This document shows positions 56,096 to 64,000 of a stretch of 64,000 bases of DNA, piece by piece. The notes under the pieces were generated by a model. It was not told where the DNA came from and did no database searches. It saw nothing but the letters and a program-made list of their open reading frames with translations. Where the stretch lies: contig CM032125.1 of assembly GCA_018894105.1 (NCBI GenBank), positions 29,001,032 to 29,065,031 on the forward strand. The letters are read 5' to 3'. The translations under genes were made by a program, and so were the position numbers. Origin of the DNA: Jacaranda mimosifolia (Eukaryota > Streptophyta > Magnoliopsida > Lamiales > Bignoniaceae). Numbering within the stretch: the first letter of the stretch is position 1; the number at the start of each line of letters is the position of its first letter.

Positions 56096-57905
56096 TTAAA
56101 AAATAAAAAGAATTAAATTAGTTAAGTTACCTTGCTCAAGATTTTCTAGTTCACACAAATCTTCCTCCGCATTAATTGGTTTCGAAGCCGAGCGAAACCA
56201 ATCTTGGGCACAAATAAGAGCTTGAGCTACTTTAGGGGATAAGGAACTCCTAAATGCATCAAGCACACGCCCTCCAGTGCTAAAAGCAGCCTCTGAAGCA
56301 ACTGTGGAGACCGGCACCGCTAATATATCACGGGCTATCCTAGAAAGTATAGGAAATCGATGAGCTGACACTTTCCACCATTTCAATATGTCAAAACCAT
56401 CTCCACCCTCTTCACACTCTTCTTGCAAATATTTCTCTAATTCAGTCTTCCCTTGTTTACTTTTCTTCTTCTTTTTCATCTTGTCAAACTCATCAAATAG
56501 ATCATATGCTCCTTCATCCTCCTCACTCAAAGTGTACCTAGCACTAGAACTTTCACCACTTGTTTTAGAACTAGGGCTTGTTGGAAGTACATGGGCATAT
56601 ATTCTTTGAATAAATCATCAAATCCATTTTTGACGGCTTCTTTCATGTCCTTACTAGATGGACTATCACATGTTCCAAAATTTGAATACATTTTATCAAA
56701 TGTGAACTCAATGAACTCCATCTTCAAAGTAGGATCAAGGATCACTGCATAATATAAAATCTTATTGATTTTTGTAATTGATCCCCAATATTTGTCATAC
56801 TTTTCTTTTATTTTTTTGGCCATCTCTTTCAATTCAATGTCACTACTCTCCATCCACCTCGAAAGAAGCCTATCAATTGCACTTATTTCTTTGAATACGG
56901 TGTTTGATGTGACATACAAAGAGCCAGAAATTTTCAAAGTGAGATGAAAAAAATGCCCAAAAAATTTCAACAACAATTTTGCCCTTTCCTAATCAAAATG
57001 TGAAGGAACTCCATCATCGAGATCAATATTAAATGCACGATCACTGTCCTCATATGCTTCAAAGGCCTTTCTAAGAGACAAAGCGACATCTAACATCAAA
57101 TAAGTAGAGTTCCATCTAGTAGGTACATCAAGTGACAACATCTTATTTGTTTCCAATTTTTCAAGTTTTGCACAATGCTTGAATTTTTTGTACCTTGCTG
57201 CAGAAGCTCTTATATACCTAACAGCCCCTCTAATATGAGTAATAGCCATACTCTCATCTTTTCCTTTCAAACCATCTTGCACAACAAGATTAACGATATG
57301 TGCAATACACCTCATGTGCATATATTTACCACCCAAAATCATACTATCTGATCGACCATCAAATTTCTTTTTTATATAAGCAATTGCACCATCATTTGAT
57401 GAAGCATTATCCACAGTGACAGTAAAAATCTTATCAACACCCCAATCATTCAAGCATGCAGCAACATCCTTACCCACATCCTCACTTTTATGGCCAGAAA
57501 TAGGACAAAAATTGAAAATCTTTTTCACCAAATTCCAATCATTATCAATAAAATGCATAGTAAGACACATATAATTCACTCTTTGAAGGGAGGTCCATGT
57601 GTCAGTGGTGATGCAAACCCTTTGTGCATGTGTGGCAATGAAGGACTTCAACTTGGATTTTTCATTCATGTACATCTTAAAAATATCTCTAGTTATAGTC
57701 CTTCGGGATGGCATAGAAAATTGAGGACATGTAACTGACATAAAATGTCGAAACCCCTCTTTCTCGACTGTCATAAATGGCATCTCATCAACAATAAACC
57801 AATGACATAATGCATCTCTAATTTTCTCTCGATCAAATTCCCACAAAACTCCTCCATTCTTTTGACCCTTTCCAATTGGTTGGTAATTCAAAATCTTTTG
57901 TCTAG
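56096..57905 (-). pseudogene. outer hAT transposase, main part (broken)
   Basis: This is the part after the zinc finger. Frame 57891-56989 gives MPSRRTITRDIFKMYMNEKS, then CITTDTWTSLQRVNYMCLTM with the first catalytic Asp, then IFTVTVDNASSNDGAIAYIK with the second, and LSLDVPTRWNSTYLMLDVAL. A TAG (56985-56987) stands where the inner element's transposase has Trp (Y/F-D-W). A +1 frameshift lies near 56590. The C-terminal dimerisation domain follows at 56530-56096 (FPILSRIARDILAVPVSTVA, SEAAFSTGGR with the catalytic Glu). It is about 45-50% similar by eye to the inner transposase and is non-functional. Confidence 0.88.
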
Positions 57906-57929
57906 TTGTAACTAGGGGTGTTCATTCGG

Positions 57930-58060
57930 TAAAAACCGAACCGAAATTTCGGTACACCAAAATTCCAAACCGAATACCAAACCGAACTACTTAGTTCGGT
58001 TCGGTTAAAACCGAAATTTTATTCGGTTCGATTCGGTTGCCAACCGAAATACCGATTTTT
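57930..58060. repeat. inner hAT subterminal repeats, 3' side
   Basis: Dense array of accgaaccgaa / ttcggttcgg motifs in both orientations (for example at 57942, 57970, 57985, 58000 and 58022). It mirrors the array at 62060-62225. These are probable transposase-binding sites. Confidence 0.8.
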
Positions 58061-58690
58061 TTTTTTTTAGCTTAATTAACAAAAAATAACTGCTATATCA
58101 AGTAATAGTTTAATACCACAAATTTATAAGTTGCTAATAGTAATTAGTTGTTACAACAATAATAAATTCATGCTAAACTTTAATTGTTTCGAGTGCCAAG
58201 AGGAAGGGGGAAGGCTCGAGGGGGGGGGGGGAGCACACAAATTAAATAACATGATAACAATCCACTCAAAGTCTTCAACTTTTAGCCATTGCTCAAAAGT
58301 CAAATCTAAGACTCTAGTCTCCAATCTCCACACCACACTAGCAAATTAGCAATTCATCATTCGTCCAACTATCCAAGTTCCAACACATCTGCAAACTGCA
58401 AAACCCAAAAATAAAAAAATAAAAAAAGCAAATAAAGCAACAAAAATAACAAAAGAAGAGCAACAATTTACAACATTTACGCTAAAGAAAGAGAATGGTA
58501 ATAACAATTTACCTATATGTCAAAACTTGAAATATTGAATTTCATATCATATACCTCATAAACCAATGATAGTTGACTCCGTACCAACACTTGAAGCCAT
58601 ATCTACAAGAAATCATGATAAGAATGAAATACAAAAAAGCAACGTACTAATGAATATAGAATTAATAATTGAACTTATTTTAAGAAAACA

Positions 58691-60841
58691 TTAAATTTTA
58701 CCTTTTTCAATTTTTTGAAGGAATTCATAGTCCTCTTCAAGAGGCTTACTTGGGGTACGACGGAGCCAATCTTGACAACAAATTAGAGCTTGTGCCATTT
58801 TAGGAGTCAATGAAGCTCTAAAGTCATCAATGATGCGACCTCCAGTGCTAAAGGCAGATTCAGAAGCCACAGTAGAAATAGGCATGGCAAGTACATCACG
58901 AGCCAATCTTGATAAAATGGGAAATCTAGGGCTATGCACTTTCCACCAATCAATGATATCAAACTCTGTAGTGTCTTTTTCAATGCGCTCACGTAAATAC
59001 ATATCTAACTCTGATTCATCCATTCCTTCAATCTCATATATCATTTGTAAGTACTTCTTTCTATGAGCTCTGATAGCCTTTCTTTCATTCTCAGCCTCAG
59101 ACCCAGATGAATTTTGCATTGTGTTTTCCTTAGATGCATTTGAAGAGCATGATAGTGATGATGTTTTAGAAGAATACAAATTCTTATATTCTTCAAAAAC
59201 ATCATAAAGAGCACCTTTTGCCAAGTTTCCCATCTGCTCTCCACGTTCATTCCCATACATATTCTTAAACACATACAACACATAATTCAGCTTGTGACGA
59301 GGATCAAGCATGACAGCAACATACAACATTATGTTCATCTTCTCTATATTACCCCAATATTTGTCAAATTTCAATTTCATTTTTTCCGCCATATCCACCA
59401 AATAAAAGTCATCACTCTTAAGCCACTCCTTCAATAAATCATCTACATCACTAATTTCGTCCAAAAATGTATTAGATGTCACAAATAAAGAGCCAGACAC
59501 TCGAAGAGTAAGATCATAAAAATGTTGCAACACTTTTACCAAACGCTCAACAACAACCCAATCATATTTCGTAGGCAATCCTATCTTTCCATAAGGTCCA
59601 TTAAGCATAAAATCTGCACGAAAATCCGAATCATGCATCTCATATCTGTCAAACACATCTTGAAAAACCAAAGCTGTCTCTAGCATAGTGAAAACAGAGT
59701 TCCATCTAGTTGGAACATCTAAAGACAATGATTTCTTACTATCAACCTTTTCTTCTTCAACATAATTACTAAACTTCTTCAATCTTGCAGGGGATTGTTT
59801 CACATACCTTACCACTGTACGAACCCGCTCAACCGACTCATTCACCTCTTTCAATCCATCTTTAACAACAAGATTCACAATATGAGCCATGCATCTTACA
59901 TGCAAAAACTTCCCACCCAATATAGAAGTCCCCCAATTAACAAATCTTTTTCTCAAATAAGCCACAGTAGTATCATTAGATGAAGCATTATCAACAGTAA
60001 TTGTGAAAATCTTGTCGATTCCCCAATCAAGCAAACATTTTTCAATCAAGAGACCAACCTCATCACCTTTATGAGTGGGACATGGAATGAAATTAAGAAT
60101 CACCTTATGTAATTTCCAATCTTCATCAATAAAATGTCCAGTCAAACATAAGTAGGTAAATCTCTGATTAGAAGTCCATGTATCAGTGGTTAATGAAATT
60201 CTTTGCCCCGAGTTCTTAAAATAATTCTTCAACTTATTTTTTTCATCAAAGTACATTCTATAGCAATCCCTTGTTATGGTGGTTCTCGATGGCACAAAAA
60301 ACTGTGGACATGCAATAGACATAAGATGCCTAAATCCTTCATTCTCAACAAATTTAAAAGGCAATTCATCAACAATTAGCATACGTGCTAGGCCTTTTCT
60401 AACAGCCTCTTGATCAAATTTCCAACTAGAAGATATCTCTTTCAATTCTCCAGTTACACTTTGACAAAAACTTTGAATTGTGTGATTATCTCCCACATAA
60501 GCATTATCAGGATGATTCTTACATACCTTTATATGATTGTTCATACCAGAAGTCCCATTTTTTGAAGGATCAGCTGCATAATTTCTGTCACAATAATTAC
60601 ATTTAGCCCTCTGCTTTCCATTCTTTTCGGTGTAAAGAGTGAAGTGATCCCAAACTCGAGATCTTCTGGACATCTCTTTTCTCTTTGGTCTTTGACTTTG
60701 AGTTTCATTTTGTGTGTGTGAGTCTGAAAGATGCTCTAATTCTTCTACATCTTCTATTTGTTGATGATCTTGAGTTGGATTTGGAACTGGATGTGAATCC
60801 ATAGGCATTGAACTCATTGAAGCACTTCTTTCGCTTTCCAT
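58691..60841 (-). CDS. hAT transposase, full length (716 aa)
   Basis: A cut-and-paste DNA transposase of the hAT superfamily, acting in the nucleus on the element's own ends. The acidic/Ser-rich N-terminus is followed by a BED zinc finger (residues ~62-110: WDHF, CNYC with C81 and C84, H103 and C107). The RNase H-like core has D220 in LTTDTWTS, D284 in ITVDNASSND and E661 in TVASESAFSTGGR, the D-D-E triad of the superfamily. The C-terminal hAT dimerisation domain spans ~620-700 (DWWKVHSPRFPILSRLARDV). The start at 60839-60841 lies three bases inside the exon that follows the 5'-UTR intron acceptor. There is no frameshift or stop. It resembles plant zinc finger BED domain RICESLEEPER-like proteins. 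Confidence 0.93.
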   Translation of the reverse strand: MESERSASMSSMPMDSHPVPNPTQDHQQIEDVEELEHLSDSHTQNETQSQRPKRKEMSRRSRVWDHFTLYTEKNGKQRAKCNYCDRNYAADPSKNGTSGMNNHIKVCKNHPDNAYVGDNHTIQSFCQSVTGELKEISSSWKFDQEAVRKGLARMLIVDELPFKFVENEGFRHLMSIACPQFFVPSRTTITRDCYRMYFDEKNKLKNYFKNSGQRISLTTDTWTSNQRFTYLCLTGHFIDEDWKLHKVILNFIPCPTHKGDEVGLLIEKCLLDWGIDKIFTITVDNASSNDTTVAYLRKRFVNWGTSILGGKFLHVRCMAHIVNLVVKDGLKEVNESVERVRTVVRYVKQSPARLKKFSNYVEEEKVDSKKSLSLDVPTRWNSVFTMLETALVFQDVFDRYEMHDSDFRADFMLNGPYGKIGLPTKYDWVVVERLVKVLQHFYDLTLRVSGSLFVTSNTFLDEISDVDDLLKEWLKSDDFYLVDMAEKMKLKFDKYWGNIEKMNIMLYVAVMLDPRHKLNYVLYVFKNMYGNERGEQMGNLAKGALYDVFEEYKNLYSSKTSSLSCSSNASKENTMQNSSGSEAENERKAIRAHRKKYLQMIYEIEGMDESELDMYLRERIEKDTTEFDIIDWWKVHSPRFPILSRLARDVLAMPISTVASESAFSTGGRIIDDFRASLTPKMAQALICCQDWLRRTPSKPLEEDYEFLQKIEKGKI

Positions 60842-60843
60842 AC

Positions 60844-61495
60844 CTGAAAATAAAGAAATCTAATTAGTTACATTTATAAATATAAATTTATAATAACCTA
60901 TATAAAGTAAAGTTAACTAAAAGTTCAAATAATAAGAGGGTAAGAATCACAGTATTCTTATATGTGGACAAAAGCAATATAATATAACTTCTTTGCCTAA
61001 GAACACCAAATTAGTTAAAATTAAATAGCCTTCACACTAGCAACAAGCAAAACAATTGAATATCATTACCCCTCTTGCATACAACATAAACAATCAAAGC
61101 ATTAAGTCCAACTACTTAATACTATGTCAAGTTGTCAACAATGCAAAACACATAACTCTACCAAATTATACTCAATAAAATCTCCATATAGTTGGAAAAC
61201 CCACATTAACAATTAACAAATGTTAATAAGGAACTAAAACTTGAAACTAAAACATCTCTAGTCTCTAGATTAAGTCTAATCTAAAATTAGCAAAATGCAA
61301 ATTAAATGGCAAATCAAATCAAACAAATTAAAATCCAAACACCAAATCAACAATTGATATTCCCATTGTTGTATATATGCAGATTACATACAATACTAAC
61401 ACTAAAAGTACCTTACGGAATTTACAAAAACAGAACAGAAACAGAAAAATAAAGAAACAAAAAAAAAATAAAGAAAACTAAAAAAATTTACTTAC
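60844..61495 (-). other. 5'-untranslated intron of the inner hAT transposase
   Basis: On the minus strand CAG|GTAAGT (donor at 61495) and TATTTTCAG|GTATGG (acceptor ending at 60844) bracket an AT-rich ~650-bp stretch without ORFs. The acceptor lies directly before the transposase ATG. This predicts a non-coding first exon at about 61496-61800. Confidence 0.65.
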
Positions 61496-61850
61496 CTGAC
61501 TGTATCTGCTGCTGCCGACCTGCCGTGCTGCACTGCTGCTTGAGGAAAATGGCCCTTCGCCCGTCGCCCGTCGCCCGTCGAAATGGGTTTGTTTCTTCAC
61601 TATCTTGCTGAGTTGTGTTGCTGATTTTTACCTGCTGAAGTGAAGAAAGGATTTTAATAAAGTTTTTGGTGTAGGAATTAAGGGATCTGCAGAAATCAAA
61701 AATTTTGTGAGGAAAAGAGGAAAACTGTGCTCTGCCTCTGCTGCTGCCGCCCGCTGTGTTTCACGGTTCACACTTTCACTGCTGCTGCCCGCTGCTTCTG
61801 CTCATCTGCTGTGCTGGTATAAAGATCTTGACGAAGATTAAAAGATGACG
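61496..61850 (-). other. predicted non-coding first exon of the inner hAT, CTG/CAG-rich
   Basis: This region is GC-richer than its surroundings, with repeated ctgctgctgcc and cccgtcgcccgtcg motifs. It would be the leader exon spliced to the transposase exon. The transcription start is not fixed. Confidence 0.4.
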
Positions 61851-62059
61851 AAAGAGAACCTAGGCACCAATGAAAACTGTGTGAAAGCCATTGAAGCCAC
61901 AGCAGAAAAATTTCTCAAAAACCCACAAATCTGAAATCCCAGCACTGTGGTTTTGGGGAACAGACTAAAGTGTTGACTGTTTACTAATTCTATATTATAT
62001 ATATATATTATATATATATAAAATATAGTAACACATTACACACACACATATATATATAA

Positions 62060-62225
62060 TATATATTAAAATTTTGGTTATTCGGTTCGGTTCGGTTAAC
62101 CGGTACAAAAAACCGAAACCGAACCGAATACCGAAATTTTTTAAAAAAAATAACCGAATACCGAACCGAAATTTTCGGTTCGGTATTCGGTACAAACCGA
62201 ATTTTCGGTTTCGATTCGATTCGGC
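62060..62225. repeat. inner hAT subterminal repeats, 5' side
   Basis: Array of ttcggttcggttaaccggt, accgaaaccgaaccgaata and related motifs in both orientations. It is the counterpart of 57930-58060. Confidence 0.8.
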
Positions 62226-62252
62226 CAGTTTATCGAACTGTGAACACCCCTA

Positions 62253-62706
62253 GTTGTAACTTCATGAGGTTTCTTCTTACATGATTGATAATGCCTATCA
62301 AGCCCTTTAGTTCCATGTAAATTAGGATCCGCCCTAATACATGTTCCACAATATTTACATCTTCCCTTTTGGCATTTATCATTTTCACAAAAAAATTTAA
62401 TAAAGTGTTCCCACCATGGTGACCTATATGCAATTTCTTTTTTAACTTTTTTCTTTGGAGGTTCCTTTTCCTCATCTACATTCTCATCAACAAAAGAGTC
62501 TTCGGCAGGACCCTCTAAACCTCGAGTTATAAAATCATCATCATCATTCAAGCCATACTCCAAGTCATCTAACAAATTTAATTCCTCATCAATTGGATTA
62601 GCAAAACTCACCTCCTTAGTCTTTCTTTTTGGTTTTGGATTACTACTTTCCATTTCACTTTCCAAGGGGATACGTTGATTTGGTAATTTGGATTGGATGA
62701 GTCCCT
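62253..62706 (-). pseudogene. outer hAT transposase, N-terminal part with BED zinc finger
   Basis: The start is probably the ATG at 62651-62653 (MESSNPKPKRKTKEVSFANP). An acidic stretch follows, then a basic stretch PPKKKVKKE (likely nuclear signal). The BED-type zinc finger follows: WWEHFIKFF, CKYC, then LHGTKGLDRHYQSCKK. The frame then runs into the nested element at KPHEVTT. Upstream, ttgcag at 62707-62712 looks like the acceptor of a 5' intron. The continuation is at 57905 and below. Confidence 0.85.
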
Positions 62707-62709
62707 GCA

Positions 62710-63340
62710 ATGCAATTAACAAAAAATTAATTTTTCTATACTTGTAGTTGTATAATCTTATTTTTATTATATATCAATTTAAACAATTAATAGATAATAA
62801 ACATAAAAATTAAAAAATAAGATAACAAATTGAAAGATTAAATATTTAAATTCATTCTTAAATATAGAGGAAAAATTAAAACAAAAGCAAATCATTATCA
62901 TTCATTCATATAAAAATTAAATGTCTAAATTCTTCACCCAAGACCAAGTCCCAACCAATAAACTAAAAAATTAAATAATTAGCAAATGCATATATAATAG
63001 ATAATAATAGATCCTAATATACATGAATATACAAAAAAATTTACAAGAAAAGTGAAAAACTAAAAAATCTAAATTTTATCAAGAAACCCTAAACTAAAAG
63101 TTTTATTATATTGTAAATAATATTAAATCTTCTACCTAGTTAATACATACCTATATTGGGGCAGTGGTGGTGGCCGGCGGTGGCGGCGACGGGCAACGGA
63201 GTTGGAAAGACAAAAGAAAAGAAGGGGGGCGGGACTCGGGCGGGAGAGAAAACTGAAAACAGAGGCAGAAATAAGTTTCTGCCTCGATTTTCAAGTTTTT
63301 AAGTTTCACTGTTTCAGGCTTTTTTTTTTTAATTAATGTA
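62710..63340 (-). other. outer hAT 5' region (leader/promoter)
   Basis: An AT-rich stretch upstream of the transposase N-terminal exon ends in a GC-rich block (63165-63240, ggtggcggcgacggg) that probably holds the leader exon and promoter. No ORF is seen. Confidence 0.4.
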
Positions 63341-63505
63341 AACCGGGTACCCGGTTCCCGATCGGGCCCGGATTCATTACTCGAATCCCGACCCGATTTC
63401 AGGGGACCGGGTACCCAACTAATCGGGTACCCGATTAAACCCGGTTGATCGGGTTTAATCGGTTGACTACCCGATCGGACCGGTTCAAGTACCCGAAACC
63501 CGGAC
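63340..63505. repeat. outer hAT right subterminal repeats
   Basis: Repeated accgggtacccggttcccga, atcgggtacccgatt and cccgatcgg motifs in both orientations mirror the left end at 55090-55150. Confidence 0.75.
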
Positions 63506-63530
63506 CCGAATGCCCACCTCTAGCTATGAT

Positions 63531-63585
63531 TGTAGCCTTTATTTCTACCTATTTATGTTATTTCCAAATACATGCATACGCCCCT
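63531..63585 (+). pseudogene. catalytic-Cys exon of the Ulp1-like gene, split by hAT
   Basis: Joined across the hAT (its 8-bp duplication counted once), the exon begins after gcaacag at 55078 with C TAT GAT and resumes at 63531 with TGT AGC CTT TAT TTC. After the preceding exon (VPQQPNG) this reads QQPNG-YDCSLYFYLFM. The family pattern is Q-P-x-x-x-D-C-G-x-Y, where C is the nucleophile. The insertion therefore stands immediately before the catalytic Cys codon. Ser replaces the usual Gly after Cys. Confidence 0.7.
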
Positions 63586-63639
63586 CAACTAAGGTAAATT
63601 AGCAAATAGTAAAATCTAATGTGAAATTCAAATTTTCAG

Positions 63640-64000
63640 AGTATTTAATGCATTACTCTTGATATAGAGAGAATCTGTTAAGGCACGAAAGAAGTTAGCA
63701 CTTAAGCTATACGAGTGCAAACACAATGTTGTGGTGTTCAAGTTTTAGATTGGTCTTAGAGATTCTATATCAGGCAAATAATTTGTATTAATTATTTTTG
63801 CTTTATATGTTTCTTGCTAACTATTTCAGGAGCACAATTCAATTTGAAATAGTTTACAGAAATAGAGAATTTGTTATTGAGAGACAACAAAGTGCATGGG
63901 TGACGTTGGAAAATTTGATGACATCCATAATTTCTAAAATTAGTACTGAAGGCGAGATTGAAGATAGAGAAAAGCTAATGTTGCATGTGGTTAAACCAAT
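63640..64000 (+). pseudogene. downstream exons of the Ulp1-like locus (partial)
   Basis: After ttttcag, 63640-63760 reads RESVKARKKLALKLYECKHN in one frame, with a stop before and after; a charged helix here is normal at the end of the Ulp1 fold. After ctatttcag, 63830-64000 reads IQFEIVYRNREFVIERQQSA and SAWVTLENLMTSIISKISTE, open to the window end. I do not recognise the last segment. It could be a further exon of the same gene or the start of a neighbouring one. Confidence 0.4.

Larger units (their letters stand above)
57913..62252 (-). mobile_element. inner hAT transposon (4,340 bp), apparently intact
   Basis: Its ends are TAGGGGTGTTCA and TGAACACCCCTA, a perfect 12-bp inverted repeat. 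It is flanked by the perfect 8-bp duplication GTTGTAAC (57905-57912 and 62253-62260). It is inserted in the outer hAT transposase just after the BED-finger codons. It holds an uninterrupted 716-codon transposase on the minus strand with a 5' untranslated intron, and CCGAAC/GTTCGG subterminal repeats at both ends. All known requirements of an autonomous hAT element are visible. Activity itself cannot be judged from sequence. Confidence 0.95.
55085..63522 (-). mobile_element. outer hAT transposon (8,438 bp including nested element)
   Basis: It starts CAGGGGTGGGCATCGGGCC and ends CCCGAATGCCCACCTCTA, imperfect inverted repeats typical of plant hAT elements. It is flanked by the 8-bp direct repeat GCTATGAT (55077-55084 and 63523-63530). 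Without the nested element and its duplicated 8 bp it is about 4.1 kb. It carries a decayed hAT transposase on the minus strand, GC-rich subterminal repeats (gggtacccgg types) at both ends, and a palindromic array near 55190-55520. Confidence 0.9.
51378..64000 (+). pseudogene. Ulp1-like (C48 peptidase family) gene, broken and transposon-split
   Basis: A multi-exon plus-strand gene with exons near 51378-51641, 51755-51836, 52379-52890, 53072-53940, 54193-54282, 54400-54640, 54737-54852, 55078-55084 joined to 63531 onward, and more to the window end. Several exons are bordered by good AG and GT sites. The modules match the plant Ulp1-like family: an N-terminal helical domain, a linker and a C-terminal C48 peptidase fold. 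Such genes are numerous in plants and are partly carried by MULE transposons (Kaonashi type), so this may be TE-derived. Stops, a frameshift near 53430 and an 8.4-kb hAT insertion disable it. It continues beyond the window. Confidence 0.65.

Noticed and set aside
51378..64000. NLR or other functional host gene interrupted by hAT
   Set aside because: The exons contain no NB-ARC or LRR motifs. The YDCSLY and NLDHCNILILDSL motifs fit a Ulp1-like peptidase instead.

Overview
The window is nuclear DNA of a flowering plant, most likely a non-legume eudicot. It is AT-rich and built almost entirely from transposable elements and organelle-derived DNA. The eudicot reading rests on the inserted plastid DNA: rps19 and rpl2 lie about 60 bp apart with no trnH between them (unlike most monocots), and rpl22 is present (legume plastomes lack it).

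Layout. (1) 1-23801: two Ty3/gypsy elements of the Tat clade (Retand/Ogre-like) on the minus strand, joined head to tail and sharing a central LTR: LTR (partial, 1-253), internal (254-7813), LTR (7814-12146), internal (12147-19513), LTR (19514-23801). Each internal region has decayed gag, protease, RT, RNase H and integrase on the minus strand and, next to the 3' LTR, an additional open reading frame on the opposite strand. The ~4.3-kb LTRs carry MITE-like insertions at shared positions. (2) 24356-24749: a small non-autonomous Helitron. (3) 24862-44165: a nuclear plastid insertion (NUPT) colinear with the rps3-rpl22-rps19-rpl2-rpl23-trnI-ycf2-ycf15-trnL-ndhB-rps7-3'rps12 segment, crossing the LSC/IR junction. 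All its genes are decayed. It contains two internal duplications in ycf2, a micro-inversion in rpl2, a large deletion in ndhB, and a 3,040-bp solo-LTR-like insertion (31223-34262) with a 5-bp target duplication. (4) 44166-51377: mostly anonymous AT-rich sequence with microsatellites, a short minisatellite and a CACTA-like remnant. (5) 51378-64000: a decayed multi-exon plus-strand gene of the plant Ulp1-like (C48 peptidase) type. Its exon for the catalytic Cys is split by an 8.4-kb hAT transposon (55085-63522), which is itself split by a second 4.3-kb hAT transposon (57913-62252).

The insertions can be ordered. The Ulp1-like gene was hit by the outer hAT, which was then hit by the inner hAT. 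The inner hAT has perfect 12-bp terminal inverted repeats, a perfect 8-bp target duplication and an uninterrupted 716-residue transposase with the D-D-E residues in place, so it is the one element here that could still be active. Likewise the plastid insertion came before the solo LTR inside it. Positions of decayed domains are approximate because frameshifts and stops break the frames; homologies were recognised by eye and not by database search.
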